DNA of 64,000 bases from an uncultured Muribaculaceae bacterium. Lineage in GTDB: Bacteria; Bacteroidota; Bacteroidia; Bacteroidales; Muribaculaceae. The notes beneath the pieces were generated by a model that saw only the letters and a list, made by a program, of their open reading frames with translations, was not told the origin of the DNA and did not search any database. The translations under genes and the position numbers were made by a program. Numbering within the stretch: position 1 is the stretch's first letter; each line of letters starts with the position of its first letter. The stretch is from NCBI GenBank assembly GCA_910586995.1, contig CAJUKZ010000002.1, positions 310,001 through 374,000 of the forward strand, given 5' to 3'. Positions 16,976-24,990 of this stretch are shown in pieces.

Positions 16976-17314
16976 ACTTAGTGCTTGTTTTATAATATGT
17001 GTATAACAGGTTTTATGACCAAAAATACGAATATTTTTCGGATTACTGGCAATAAAGGACAAATATTGCGGCGGGTATTCTGAAAAAAACCGGAAAATTC
17101 AAACGCAAACATCTGATACCCCGAATTTTTTATACGTTTTTTTGCCAACGAGACAAATTATTATTACTTTTGTGAGGCCTTACGCTATACCTACCTAATT
17201 TCAGGTATCAGGCGTACAGAAAAATACATGGCAATTACGACCTTGAAAATACCATAAAGCAAAAAAGCAGAAAATACATATAAAAAATAGTTTATATCAA
17301 TCTATTAAACCATT
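16976..17314. promoter_or_regulatory. Divergent intergenic region between NlpC/P60 gene and mutA
   Basis: A 339-bp AT-rich region without a gene. Minus-strand candidate promoter for the NlpC/P60 gene: ATTG (17050-17053), 22-bp spacer, TATTTTTG (17020-17027). Plus-strand promoter for mutAB at 17141-17172. The mutA leader (about 135 nt) has one small hairpin (TACCT/AGGTA near 17201-17216) and no recognisable cobalamin riboswitch core. Confidence 0.6.
17141..17172 (+). promoter_or_regulatory. Promoter for mutA-mutB
   Basis: TTTG (17141-17144), 20-bp spacer, TACTTTTG (17165-17172); a good consensus match. Confidence 0.75.
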
Positions 17315-19165
17315 ATGGCAGAAAAAAAAGAACTTTTGTTCGATCAGTTTCCCGGCATAAGCTACGATGAGTGGCGCGCCAAGGTAGAAGCCGACCTCAA
17401 GGGTGCAGACTTCAACAAGAAACTGGTATGGCGTACTAACGAAGGCTTCAACGTCGAGCCTATCTACCGCGCCGAGGACACAGCCGATCTCAAGACCACA
17501 GACACATTGCCCGGCGAATATCCCTTTGTCCGCGGCACACGCACCGACAACAACTGGCTCACACGTCAGGAGATCATCGGCGCAACACCCGAAGAAGCCA
17601 ATGCAGTCGCACTCGACGTACTTGGCAAAGGCGTGACCTCACTCGGATTCAAAGTGAAAGATCCCTCACGCGAGACTCTCGACACACTGCTGAAAGGCAT
17701 TGCTGCCGACTCCGTGGAACTTAACTTCACATGCTGTCCGCGCAAGGCTCTGGAACTTGCAAAGGTGCTGACAGAATACCTGCGCGACAACGGTGCTCTC
17801 GCATCTTTCCGCGGCTCTATAGATTATAATCCTTTGCGCCGCCCCCTGCGCCACGGTGCTCCGGTCGACATTGCTGCGATAGTAGCAGAGACAAAGGAAC
17901 TGCTCGAGACAGTGAAGGATGTTCCCGGGCTGCGCGTACTCGCAGTAGACAGCGTGATGCTCGCCGACTCCGGATCATACATATATCAGGAACTTGGTTA
18001 TGCAGTATCCTGGGGTGCAGCATGGCTCACCGCGCTCACCGATGCAGGTGTTGCAGTCGACACAATCGCCAACCGCATCAAGTTCAACATGGGTGTCAGC
18101 AGCAACTTCTTCATGGAGATTGCCAAATTCCGTGCCGCCCGCATGCTTTGGGCACAGGTTGTGAAGCAATACAACCCCGCCGGAGACGACGCATGCAAAA
18201 TGATGGCACACGCATCTACATCTAAGTTCAACCAGACAATTTACGATGCCCACGTGAACCTGCTGCGCAGCCAGACTGAGACATTCTCCGCTGCTGTAGC
18301 CGGTGTGGACTCCATCACGACTGTGCCTTTCGACACCCCCTACAAGACTCCGGATGCATTCTCGGAACGCATAGCACGCAATCAGCAGTATCTGCTCAAG
18401 GAGGAAAGCCACCTCGACAAGGTGCTCGACCCCGCAGGCGGATCTTACTATGTAGAAACCTTGACAGTAGCTCTGGCACGCGAGGCCTGGAAACTATTCC
18501 TCGAGGTTGAGGACAAGGGTGGATTCTTCGCGGCTGTAAACGATGGACTTATACAGCAGGCTGTGTCTGAAGCAAGCGCAAAACGCCACACCGATGTAGC
18601 CCGTCGCAAAGAGATCCTGCTCGGCACAAACCAGTATCCCAACATCAACGAGATGGCAGCCGGCAAGATCGAGAACACACAGACCTGCGGATGCGGATGC
18701 TCGACCGAAGGCGATTCAGCCAAATCACTGCCCTCCACACGCGCAGCAAGCGACTTCGAGGCTCTGCGTCTCGCCACAGAGGCATCCCCTGTGCGCCCGA
18801 AAGTATTCATGCTGACGATCGGCAATCTGGCCATGCGTCTGGCACGTGCTCAGTTCTCAAGCAACTTCTTTGGATGTGCAGGTTACGAAATCATCGACAA
18901 CCTCGGATTCAACACCGTACAGGAAGGCATCGACGCCGCACTGTCGCAGGGTGCAAATGTTGTGGTTCTTTGCTCGAGCGACGACGAATATGCTACATAC
19001 GCGCCCGAAGCATTCGATTATCTGGCCGGCAGAGCAGAATTTGTCGTGGCAGGCGCACCCGCATGCATGGACGAACTCAAAGCCAAAGGTATCAACGACT
19101 ATGTGCACGTACGCTGCAACGTACTCGATACACTCCGCGATTTCAATGCCCGTCTTCTCAAATAA
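17315..19165 (+). CDS. mutA: Methylmalonyl-CoA mutase small subunit
   Basis: A 616-residue beta subunit of the heterodimeric B12-dependent mutase that interconverts succinyl-CoA and methylmalonyl-CoA, the entry to propionate formation. The N-terminal part ('FPGISYDEWRAKVEADLKG') and a TIM-barrel domain match MutA; the C-terminal Rossmann domain lacks the DxHxxG cobalamin ligand, as is normal for this non-catalytic subunit. It precedes mutB by 18 nt in an operon. An unusual feature is a Cys-rich motif TCGCGCS (Cys458, Cys460, Cys462) in the linker between the barrel and the C-terminal domain. Confidence 0.95.
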   Translation: MAEKKELLFDQFPGISYDEWRAKVEADLKGADFNKKLVWRTNEGFNVEPIYRAEDTADLKTTDTLPGEYPFVRGTRTDNNWLTRQEIIGATPEEANAVALDVLGKGVTSLGFKVKDPSRETLDTLLKGIAADSVELNFTCCPRKALELAKVLTEYLRDNGALASFRGSIDYNPLRRPLRHGAPVDIAAIVAETKELLETVKDVPGLRVLAVDSVMLADSGSYIYQELGYAVSWGAAWLTALTDAGVAVDTIANRIKFNMGVSSNFFMEIAKFRAARMLWAQVVKQYNPAGDDACKMMAHASTSKFNQTIYDAHVNLLRSQTETFSAAVAGVDSITTVPFDTPYKTPDAFSERIARNQQYLLKEESHLDKVLDPAGGSYYVETLTVALAREAWKLFLEVEDKGGFFAAVNDGLIQQAVSEASAKRHTDVARRKEILLGTNQYPNINEMAAGKIENTQTCGCGCSTEGDSAKSLPSTRAASDFEALRLATEASPVRPKVFMLTIGNLAMRLARAQFSSNFFGCAGYEIIDNLGFNTVQEGIDAALSQGANVVVLCSSDDEYATYAPEAFDYLAGRAEFVVAGAPACMDELKAKGINDYVHVRCNVLDTLRDFNARLLK

Positions 19166-19183
19166 CCTCAGCTACAAACAAAG

Positions 19184-21322
19184 ATGAAACCAGATTTCAA
19201 AAACATAGATATTACAAACGACGCTTTTGGCGCAGCCCATGCTGCCCCCACCGTCGAAGCTGCCGGGGAAGAATGGCTCACTCCTGAACGCATCCCCGTA
19301 AAGCCTGTATATACAAAAGAAGATCTCGAAGGCCTGGAACACCTCAATTATGTGTCCGGTATTCCGCCCTTCCTCCGTGGCCCGTACAGCGCCATGTATC
19401 CCCTGCGTCCCTGGACCATACGCCAGTATGCAGGTTTCTCTACCGCAGCCGAGAGTAACGCTTTCTACCGCCGCAACCTCGCATCAGGTCAGAAAGGTCT
19501 TTCGGTAGCATTCGACCTCGCCACACACCGCGGCTACGACGCCGACCACGAACGCGTTGTAGGCGACGTAGGTAAAGCAGGTGTATCCATCTGCTCCATC
19601 GAGGACATGAAGGTGCTCTTTGCAGGAATTCCCCTGAACAAGATGTCTGTATCCATGACCATGAACGGCGCTGTGCTGCCCGTGCTTGCATTCTATATCA
19701 ATGCAGGACTCGAGCAGGGAGCCAAACTCGAGGAAATGGCCGGAACAATCCAGAACGACATCCTCAAGGAATTCATGGTGCGCAACACCTATATATATCC
19801 TCCGGAATTCTCGATGCGAATCATCGCCGACATCTTCGAGTACACCTCGCAGAATATGCCCAAGTTCAACTCGATCTCCATCTCTGGCTACCATATGCAG
19901 GAAGCCGGCGCTACATGCGACATCGAGCTGGCATACACACTGGCCGACGGTCTGGAATATCTCCGCGCCGGTATCAATGCAGGCATCGACATCGACGCTT
20001 TCGCTCCACGCCTGTCGTTCTTCTGGGCCATAGGCATGAACTACTTTATGGAAGTGGCAAAGATGCGTGCGGCTCGTATGCTCTGGGCCAAGATCGTAAA
20101 ACAGTTCAACCCCAAGAACCCGAAATCCCTGGCACTGCGCACACACTCGCAGACATCCGGATGGTCGCTCACCGAGCAAGATCCGTTCAACAATGTGGGA
20201 CGTACATGTATCGAAGCTATGGGTGCTGCCCTCGGACATACCCAGAGCCTCCACACCAACGCTCTCGACGAGGCCATCGCTCTCCCCACCGACTTCTCGG
20301 CACGTATCGCGCGTAATACCCAGATCTACATACAGGAGGAAACTCTCGTCACAAAGCAGATCGACCCCTGGGGAGGCAGCTACTATATCGAAGCTCTCAC
20401 CGACAAGATCGCGCGCCGCGCATGGGAACATATCCAGGAAATCGAGAAACTCGGAGGTATGGCCAAGGCTATCGAGACAGGTCTGCCCAAGCTGCGCATC
20501 GAAGAAGCCGCAGCCCGCACACAGGCCCGCATCGACTCCGGACACCAGACCATCGTAGGTATCAACAAATACCGTCTTGACCACGAAGATCCTATCGACA
20601 TCCTTGAGATCGACAATACAGAAGTGCGCAAGGAGCAGATCGAGCGTCTGGAAGACCTCAAGGAACACCGCGACGAAGCTGCCGTGAAGAAAGCCCTCGA
20701 GGCAATCACAGAGTGCGTACGCACCAAGGAAGGCAACCTGCTTGATCTTGCAGTGAAAGCAGCCGGACTCCGTGCCACACTCGGCGAAATTTCAGATGCC
20801 TGCGAAGACGTCGTAGGCCGTTATAAAGCTGTAATCAGAACTATTTCAGGCGTGTATTCAAGCGAGACAAAACAAGATCCTGACTTCGCAAAAGCGCAGC
20901 AGATGTGCGAGGAATTCGCAAAACGCGAAGGCCGTCAGCCACGTATAATGATCGCAAAAATGGGTCAGGACGGACATGACCGCGGCGCAAAAGTTGTAGC
21001 TACAGGCTATGCCGACTGCGGATTCGACGTAGATATGGGCCCGCTGTTCCAGACTCCGGCTGAAGCCGCCCGTCAGGCAGTTGAGAACGACGTCCATGTG
21101 CTCGGTGTATCTTCACTGGCCGCAGGACACAAGACCCTTGTACCCCAGGTAATCGAGGAGCTCAAAAAGCTTGGCCGCGAAGACATAATGGTAATCGCCG
21201 GTGGTGTCATACCCGCACAGGACTATGACTTCCTTTACAAAGCAGGCGTAGCAGCAATCTTCGGACCGGGCTCGCGCATCCCCGCATCAGCCATCAAGAT
21301 GCTTGAACTCCTGGGCGAATAA
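19184..21322 (+). CDS. mutB: Methylmalonyl-CoA mutase large (catalytic) subunit
   Basis: A 712-residue catalytic subunit. The N-terminal TIM barrel begins with 'PPFLRGPYSAMYPLRPWTIRQY' region residues that line the CoA channel (Tyr, Arg), followed by 'FDLATHRGYDADH' and 'TMNGAVLPVLAFYI'. The C-terminal cobalamin-binding domain has the DxHxxG motif in 'GQDGHDRGAKVV' with axial ligand His598 and Asp596, and then 'VHVLGVSSLAAGH' and 'IMVIAGGVIP'. Length and motifs are standard. It is co-transcribed with mutA and closed by a terminator. Epimerase and decarboxylase genes of the pathway are not in the window. Confidence 0.97.
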   Translation: MKPDFKNIDITNDAFGAAHAAPTVEAAGEEWLTPERIPVKPVYTKEDLEGLEHLNYVSGIPPFLRGPYSAMYPLRPWTIRQYAGFSTAAESNAFYRRNLASGQKGLSVAFDLATHRGYDADHERVVGDVGKAGVSICSIEDMKVLFAGIPLNKMSVSMTMNGAVLPVLAFYINAGLEQGAKLEEMAGTIQNDILKEFMVRNTYIYPPEFSMRIIADIFEYTSQNMPKFNSISISGYHMQEAGATCDIELAYTLADGLEYLRAGINAGIDIDAFAPRLSFFWAIGMNYFMEVAKMRAARMLWAKIVKQFNPKNPKSLALRTHSQTSGWSLTEQDPFNNVGRTCIEAMGAALGHTQSLHTNALDEAIALPTDFSARIARNTQIYIQEETLVTKQIDPWGGSYYIEALTDKIARRAWEHIQEIEKLGGMAKAIETGLPKLRIEEAAARTQARIDSGHQTIVGINKYRLDHEDPIDILEIDNTEVRKEQIERLEDLKEHRDEAAVKKALEAITECVRTKEGNLLDLAVKAAGLRATLGEISDACEDVVGRYKAVIRTISGVYSSETKQDPDFAKAQQMCEEFAKREGRQPRIMIAKMGQDGHDRGAKVVATGYADCGFDVDMGPLFQTPAEAARQAVENDVHVLGVSSLAAGHKTLVPQVIEELKKLGREDIMVIAGGVIPAQDYDFLYKAGVAAIFGPGSRIPASAIKMLELLGE

Positions 21323-21356
21323 CACAAGTCCTCGACTTTACAATAACTAAATAAAA

Positions 21357-21390
21357 TATGCCGCGGGATAGTTTTCCCGCGGCATTTTAA
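21357..21390 (+). terminator. Terminator after mutB
   Basis: An 11-bp GC-rich stem (ATGCCGCGGGA with TCCCGCGGCAT) and a short loop, followed by TTTTAA. The T run is short. The hairpin ends just before the next ATG at 21398. Confidence 0.75.
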
Positions 21391-21397
21391 TAACATC

Positions 21398-22042
21398 ATG
21401 CTACCACTTATAATGATAGGAGGAGGCGGACACTGCCTCTCTGTGATAGATGCCGCATTGTCGGCAGGGCACACCATAGCCGGTATACTTGATCCCGCTG
21501 CAACTCTCGGCGATAAGATAGGAGGTGTACCGGTTGTCGGAAACGACGACGATATAGAACCGTTGGCCGCAAGCGGACGCTACAGTTTCATTATCACCTT
21601 GGGAAGCATCACCGATCCATCAAGACGCCGGAGTCTGCAACAAAGGGTGACAGACGCCGGAGGATTGCTTGCCACAATCATAGCATCCACCGCATACGTC
21701 TCTCCGATGGCAACCATCGGTACTGGAGCCACTGTGCTACACCACGCAACAGTAAACGCGGAAGCATCGATCGGAAGCGGATGCATAATCAATACAGGAG
21801 CTATAATAGAGCACAGAGCGTTCATAGGCGACTTCACGCATGTATCCACCAACGCTACAGTAAATGGAGACTGCAATATAGCGCACGACACTTTCATAGG
21901 AAGCGGAGCAGTGGTTTCTTCGCAGGTCAACATAGGCGAGCCTGCTGTGATAGGTGCAGGTGCGGTAGTCATCTCCGACATCACTGAATCCGGCACATAC
22001 GTGGGCGTTCCTGCCGGAAGAACAGCCCAAAAAACACGATGA
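21398..22042 (+). CDS. NeuD/PglD-type sugar acetyltransferase
   Basis: A 214-residue left-handed beta-helix acetyltransferase of the sialic-acid O-acetyltransferase NeuD / PglD group. The N-terminal Rossmann-like domain (residues 1-80) begins 'LIMIGGGGHCLSVIDAAL', the UDP-sugar-binding segment of PglD-like enzymes. Hexapeptide repeats cover about residues 95-205, with the catalytic His probably in 'IEHRAFIGDFTHVS'. The C-terminus 'YVGVPAGRTAQ' is typical. Such enzymes acetylate an amino or hydroxyl group on a nucleotide-activated sugar for surface glycans. No other surface-polysaccharide gene lies beside it, so its pathway is unclear. Confidence 0.87.
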   Translation: MLPLIMIGGGGHCLSVIDAALSAGHTIAGILDPAATLGDKIGGVPVVGNDDDIEPLAASGRYSFIITLGSITDPSRRRSLQQRVTDAGGLLATIIASTAYVSPMATIGTGATVLHHATVNAEASIGSGCIINTGAIIEHRAFIGDFTHVSTNATVNGDCNIAHDTFIGSGAVVSSQVNIGEPAVIGAGAVVISDITESGTYVGVPAGRTAQKTR

Positions 22043-22075
22043 AATTATTTTTTTGTAAATTTAGTGTGAAATAAT

Positions 22076-22106
22076 TTTGTTTTATTGCGATTTTAGCTTA
22101 ACTTTG
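22076..22106 (+). promoter_or_regulatory. Promoter for tRNA-Met
   Basis: TTTG (22076-22079), 19-bp spacer, TAACTTTG (22099-22106); identical elements and spacing to the tRNA-Glu promoter. Confidence 0.8.
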
Positions 22107-22125
22107 CACTCGCAAAACAAAGGAT

Positions 22126-22199
22126 GGCGGGATAGCTCAGTTGGTTAGAGCGTCGGATTCATAACCCGGAGGTCTCGAGTTCAATTCTCGATCCCGCTA
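22126..22199 (+). tRNA. tRNA-Met (anticodon CAT), probably elongator
   Basis: A 74-nt cloverleaf: acceptor GGCGGGA with TCCCGCT (G1-U72 wobble), T8 A9, D arm GCTC/GAGC, anticodon loop TTCATAA giving CAT, T arm TCGAG-TTCAATT-CTCGA, discriminator A, CCA not encoded. The lack of three G-C pairs closing the anticodon stem argues against an initiator. CAT could also be a lysidine-modified Ile tRNA, which cannot be excluded by eye. Confidence 0.88.
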
Positions 22200-22211
22200 C
22201 AGTTTCAGTTT

Positions 22212-22246
22212 AAAGGAGAGAGTTTCCATAGCCCTCTCCTTTTTTA
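22212..22246 (+). terminator. Terminator after tRNA-Met
   Basis: Stem AAAGGAGAG with CTCTCCTTT around a 15-nt loop, followed by TTTTTT. Confidence 0.85.
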
Positions 22247-22278
22247 TTTAAAACTAATCTTCAGCCACACACTCTACC

Positions 22279-24138
22279 ATGAAGCGCAGGGGGGACATTT
22301 ATAATACTCTGTATATCAAAACATTACTATTCGATAAAAATATTTGGTTCGGTCGCACTGGTGTATTGCTGCTCACAACATTTCTGTCAGTGATGTGGTT
22401 TGTGGCAGACTGGTGTGCATCCACCACATACCGCGCCATGAGCGACTGGCTGCTGTACACGATAAATATCTCAGCAGCCATGATACTTACATTGCCTTGG
22501 CTGCTGACACGTAAAGCATGGATACAAATAGCATGGACCGCCATACTTGATGTTGCCTTCCTTGCGAATATAATGTATTGCCGCACTTATTTCACAGCCA
22601 TACCTCCCGAAAGCTACGGAATGGCGTCCAATCTGTCCGACTTCACGGCGAGTATCTGGGATTCGCTCCGCTGGCTTGACTTGGGCTTTCCCCTCATACT
22701 TACCGCCGGAGCTGTAGGTGCTTATATTACACCAGTATCATCAACCAGGCGTAGATCACTGGCTTGTGTGTCTCTATGGACACTGATCTTACTCGTAATT
22801 TCCTTTATAGGAATAAAATCGCGCGGAGGTTTTTATAAAGAATACGACCGTCTCGTACAATCCTGTTATTACAGCACCTGCGGCGTTCCGACCTACACCA
22901 TTGCCGGACATCTGATCTACAGCGAACTCGACAAACAGTCGGCACAATCGCCGGAACAGATCGCAGAAGTAGGACCGTGGCTTGAAGAACACAGGCTTAT
23001 TATGCCTCACAGATCACTTCCTGATTCAGTAAAGCGCCGCAGCAACCTGGTGCTCATCATTTGCGAATCTCTCGAAAGCTGGACTCTTGAAGGCTATGCC
23101 GAAGGCAAGGAAATAACACCATACCTCAACTCCCTCATTTCTGACTCCACAACTTTCTACGCCCCTAACGTACTCACACAAGTAGGTCCGGGACGGTCAA
23201 TCGATGCCCAACTGCTCATACACAGCGGCATGCTTCCGATGGTCTCGTCGGTCTACTCGATGAAATATCCTTCATCCACATATCCGTCGCTCAATAAAGC
23301 AATGACGGAACTACACGAAGCTGAAAGCATAATATTCACCTGCGACAAACCTATCACGTGGAATCAGGAGGCAATCGCACGGGCTTTCGGCTACCGCGAA
23401 CTGATAGACCGCCGCGCCTGGCGAATGGATGAGATGATCGGCAACCCGGCCAAGCTGTCCGACGGATCTTTCCTGCGCCAAAGCGTTGAAAAGCTTGAAT
23501 CCGATTCTACACTGTGGCCTGTGGGATCGAACCGTATGCTGACTTTCGTCACCTATTCCGGACATAGTCCGTTCAAACTGCCGGAACGATTTGCAGATCC
23601 GGACTTTGACATAAGCGGTGCAGGATTTCCCGAGCGTCTTTCCGACTATATCACTATGGCGCACTATACCGATTCCCAACTGCATACCCTCATAGACTAC
23701 ATCAAAAGCAGACCGGACTACGACAGCACACTGATAGTCATTGTCGGCGACCATGAAGGACTCGCTGCTTCAAGAGAGGACATAATAAACTCCTCTGAAA
23801 AAGCCAAAGCTTTAGTATCAGGAGGGCAATACACCCCAATGCTGATACTGAACTCTCCGGTAAGCGGCCGCTACGATCAGGTAATGGGACAAGTGGACAT
23901 ATACCCTACCCTTCTCAACCTGCTCGGACTCGACACCTACCAATGGAAAGGACTAGGACATACAATATTCTCACCGGACAAAGCTCCGTTTGCCATATCA
24001 ACTATGACCAAACAACTTGCCGGTGACTCTACAGGAATATCCCGGCAGATAATAGACCATATATACTCGGCGCAACGCATATCTGACGCAATCATACGCG
24101 CAGACCTGCTGAGTACTCCGCTACATGGTCATGACTGA
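22279..24138 (+). CDS. LTA synthase / sulfatase-superfamily membrane enzyme
   Basis: A 619-residue inner-membrane protein. About five hydrophobic helices occupy residues 28-190, followed by a periplasmic alkaline-phosphatase-superfamily domain (about 255-600). Landmarks: 'NLVLIICESLESWTLEG' (metal-binding Glu), 'GPGRSIDAQLL', 'TFVTYSGHSPFKLPERF', 'IVIVGDHEGL' (metal-binding Asp and His). The family includes lipoteichoic acid synthase, phosphoglycerol transferases and phosphoethanolamine transferases, so it probably moves a phospho-alcohol group from phospholipid to a surface glycan or lipid. The nucleophile position holds Ser307 where LtaS has Thr. Substrate unknown. The 3' end overlaps the convergent yraN gene by 18 nt. 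Confidence 0.87.
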   Translation: MKRRGDIYNTLYIKTLLFDKNIWFGRTGVLLLTTFLSVMWFVADWCASTTYRAMSDWLLYTINISAAMILTLPWLLTRKAWIQIAWTAILDVAFLANIMYCRTYFTAIPPESYGMASNLSDFTASIWDSLRWLDLGFPLILTAGAVGAYITPVSSTRRRSLACVSLWTLILLVISFIGIKSRGGFYKEYDRLVQSCYYSTCGVPTYTIAGHLIYSELDKQSAQSPEQIAEVGPWLEEHRLIMPHRSLPDSVKRRSNLVLIICESLESWTLEGYAEGKEITPYLNSLISDSTTFYAPNVLTQVGPGRSIDAQLLIHSGMLPMVSSVYSMKYPSSTYPSLNKAMTELHEAESIIFTCDKPITWNQEAIARAFGYRELIDRRAWRMDEMIGNPAKLSDGSFLRQSVEKLESDSTLWPVGSNRMLTFVTYSGHSPFKLPERFADPDFDISGAGFPERLSDYITMAHYTDSQLHTLIDYIKSRPDYDSTLIVIVGDHEGLAASREDIINSSEKAKALVSGGQYTPMLILNSPVSGRYDQVMGQVDIYPTLLNLLGLDTYQWKGLGHTIFSPDKAPFAISTMTKQLAGDSTGISRQIIDHIYSAQRISDAIIRADLLSTPLHGHD

Positions 24139-24486
24139 CGGCGACAGAAATGCATCCTCAATATGGCAGACTTCATAGTCCTGCGGAGTCCCGGTGACGG
24201 TTATTATGTCGAACTGATAGTCAAACGGAACATCAGTAGCCCTGATATATGCATCTGAGGCATAGACCATGCGCCTCATCTTGCGCAGATCCACAGCATC
24301 AGCCGGATCTTCATACTTACCTGAGCGCATCTTTACCTCCACAAACACGATGCGGCAGTTTTTCATGGCCACAATGTCGATCTCATAATGGCCGGATCGC
24401 CAGTTGCGCTCGCAGATAGCGTAGCCTTTGGATATCAGAAAATCCACTGCCACACTCTCGCCCCACTTTCCATAATTCTGATCCAT
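24121..24486 (-). CDS. YraN family (UPF0102) endonuclease-like protein
   Basis: A 121-residue protein of the UPF0102/YraN family, which has a PD-(D/E)xK nuclease-like fold resembling Holliday-junction resolvases. Visible core: 'GESVAVDFLISKGY', 'ERNWRSGHYEIDIVA' and 'IVFVEVKMRSGKYEDP', giving the E...D...ExK acidic set. The biological role is not established. It lies 14 nt downstream of the MerR gene on the same strand and is probably co-transcribed. Confidence 0.88.
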   Translation of the reverse strand: MDQNYGKWGESVAVDFLISKGYAICERNWRSGHYEIDIVAMKNCRIVFVEVKMRSGKYEDPADAVDLRKMRRMVYASDAYIRATDVPFDYQFDIITVTGTPQDYEVCHIEDAFLSPSVMTM

Positions 24487-24500
24487 ACGCCCTGTTTATT

Positions 24501-24845
24501 TCAGCGCATACGGTTCAGAGCGTCGAGCATCTGCTGCAGTTCGTCACGGATACCTCTCAGTGTCTCCACAGTGCGGGCACGACGCGACACACCACGATGG
24601 TTTTTCTGCAACTGCTCGCGTGCGGCCTCTATTTTCAAACCCTTGTCATGCAGTAGATACTGCACCATCTGAAGGGCTTCTATGTCGGAAGGCTTGAAGT
24701 AGCGTATACCGTGGTCGTTGCGCCTCGGGCGGATGAACGTGGGAAAAGATGATTCCCAAAAACGGATTGTAGACGCCGGGAGCGACAACATTTCCGAGAC
24801 CTCGCGTATCTTGTAATATTTCTTGCTGAATTCTTCTGAAGCCAT
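24501..24845 (-). CDS. MerR family transcriptional regulator
   Basis: A 114-residue DNA-binding protein from the chosen start at 24845 ('MASEEFSKKYYKI'); the frame is open 10 codons further upstream, but 24845 fits better with the proximal promoter (predicted transcription start near 24866). The N-terminal winged helix shows 'YYKIREVSEMLSLPASTIRFWE' region residues, typical of MerR, and 'HGIRYFKPSDIEALQMV'. The C-terminal part (about 80-114) is a short coiled-coil dimerisation helix with no visible effector domain or cysteines, so metal sensing is unlikely. It sits just downstream of the RND efflux operon and is driven by two copies of a 39-bp promoter module, with a nearby inverted repeat that may be its operator. 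Confidence 0.88.
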   Translation of the reverse strand: MASEEFSKKYYKIREVSEMLSLPASTIRFWESSFPTFIRPRRNDHGIRYFKPSDIEALQMVQYLLHDKGLKIEAAREQLQKNHRGVSRRARTVETLRGIRDELQQMLDALNRMR

Positions 24846-24872
24846 GACACGTCTGCATTTGATTGTATATGG

Positions 24873-24911
24873 CAAAGATACGAATAAGTTGAGCGTAATG
24901 CCAAATTTATT
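24873..24911 (-). promoter_or_regulatory. Proximal copy of a duplicated promoter for the MerR gene
   Basis: On the minus strand: TTTG (24902-24905), 21-bp spacer, TATCTTTG (24873-24880). This 39-bp segment is repeated exactly at 24947-24985. Confidence 0.75.
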
Positions 24912-24921
24912 TGAGCATTAC
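24895..24921. repeat. Inverted repeat near the MerR promoter
   Basis: GTAATGC (24895-24901) and GCATTAC (24915-24921), a perfect 7-bp inverted repeat with a 13-nt spacer overlapping the upstream edge of the proximal promoter. It is a candidate operator; the distal promoter copy lacks the second arm. Confidence 0.45.
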
Positions 24922-24946
24922 CGAACGTGAGTATCTAAGACGTAGT

Positions 24947-24985
24947 CAAAGATACGAATAAGTTGAGCGTAATGCCAAATTTATT
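24947..24985 (-). promoter_or_regulatory. Distal copy of the duplicated MerR promoter
   Basis: Exact 39-bp direct repeat of 24873-24911, 35 bp upstream of it on the minus strand, with the same TTTG (24976-24979) and TATCTTTG (24947-24954). It begins 5 bp after the stop codon of the outer membrane factor gene. Confidence 0.75.
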
Positions 24986-24990
24986 CCGCT

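Noticed and set aside
17173..17314. Cobalamin riboswitch before mutAB
   Set aside because: The enzyme uses B12, so I looked, but found no B12-box-like conserved core; only a 5-bp hairpin is present.
19484..20668. 394-codon minus-strand open frame
   Set aside because: Antisense to mutB; Cys/His/Val-rich composition typical of complementary frames in codon-biased genes.
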